Of a stretch of DNA of 20,482 nt, positions 20,284 to 20,482 are shown in pieces (the stretch's first letter is position 1; each line of letters begins with the position of its first letter). Source of the DNA: HGM04593 sp045631205. GTDB lineage: Bacteria > Bacteroidota > Bacteroidia > Bacteroidales > Bacteroidaceae. The stretch is taken from assembly GCA_045631205.1 (NCBI GenBank), contig JAZQUI010000032.1:1-20482 (forward strand). Direction: 5' to 3'. The translations under genes and the position numbers were made by a program. A model generated the notes under the pieces. That model saw nothing but the letters and a program-made list of their open reading frames with translations, was not told where the DNA came from and did not search any database.

Positions 20284-20482
20284 TGGACAAATTGATTCTT
20301 TAATAAGTTGTGCTCCCTCACGCCATCCTATGTGTAACAAATTAGGTTACGTGGACAAAAAGTAGGATGTTTTTATTTAAAAAATATCTTATTGGACAAA
20401 AAGTAGGATAGATTACCTCAACAGGGCATGCCCTGTTGAGGTAATTCGCGCTTAATAATGCCGCATAATGTACTCATCCAAT
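20284..20482 (+). mobile_element. Possible insertion-sequence end (IS21-like), running off the window
   Basis: The exact 17-mer TGGACAAAAAGTAGGAT occurs at 20352-20368 and 20393-20409, with a related TGGACAAATTG at 20284. IS21-family elements have several short repeats inside each end as transposase binding sites, and no transposase reading frame can be judged before the window stops; an ATG at 20458 or 20469 could open one. No transposase sequence is seen, so this rests on layout alone. An unrelated operator array is the alternative. No gene is visible in 20239-20457. Confidence 0.3.
20412..20445. repeat. 34-bp perfect palindrome
   Basis: ATTACCTCAACAGGGCA and its exact reverse complement meet at GCATGC, with no spacer. 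It could form a 15-bp stem in RNA with a 4-nt loop. Position just after the repeated 17-mers suggests a regulatory or anti-read-through hairpin of the same element. Confidence 0.8.

Overview
The window looks like a chromosomal stretch from an anaerobic member of the Bacteroidales. Start codons are mostly preceded by A/T-rich leaders with little Shine-Dalgarno signal. Many intergenic regions carry the Bacteroidetes-type -7 box TAnnTTTG, several with a -33 TTG/TTTG about 19-21 bp upstream. The gene families (BspA-like LRR protein, small HTH-like regulator with a TLERLWGY motif, DUF1294, a CatA-like acyltransferase) also fit that order. No rRNA, tRNA or CRISPR array was seen. The genus cannot be set from this window.

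Layout. (1) 1-184: 3' fragment of a YdeI/OmdA-type gene on the plus strand, apparently shorter than usual at its C-terminus. (2) 150-4101: minus-strand operon read from a good promoter at 4070-4101: four-cysteine mini-protein (copy A), a broken small gene filled with degenerate repeats, a PD-(D/E)XK nuclease-like protein, a zinc alcohol dehydrogenase, a cysteine-rich DUF5714 protein, an ArsC/LMW-PTP arsenate reductase, and a second copy (B) of the four-cysteine mini-protein. (3) 4141-6015: a conserved hypothetical gene, convergent with an SDR plus CatA-like acyltransferase pair. (4) 6016-7737: nitroreductase lipoprotein and ketopantoate-reductase-like protein. (5) 7815-11048: DAACS symporter and EamA transporter diverging from a tandemly duplicated promoter region, then a patatin-like phospholipase abutting EamA tail to tail. 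(6) 11096-15374: glycerate kinase, glutamine synthetase, DUF1294 protein and a membrane metallophosphoesterase. (7) 15474-20238: a BspA-like LRR gene, then a regulator / Hanks-type Ser/Thr kinase / two small membrane proteins block bracketed by an exact 60-bp direct repeat. (8) 20239-20482: no complete gene; repeated 17-mers and a 34-bp perfect palindrome that resemble the end of an insertion sequence running off the window.

The two parts that look most like undescribed systems are the thiol/redox operon bookended by paralogous CX3CX2CX2C mini-proteins, and the kinase cassette between 60-bp repeats with recurring TTGACAAAA boxes. The other genes are ordinary metabolism and transport. All family calls are from reading motifs by eye; no database was searched.
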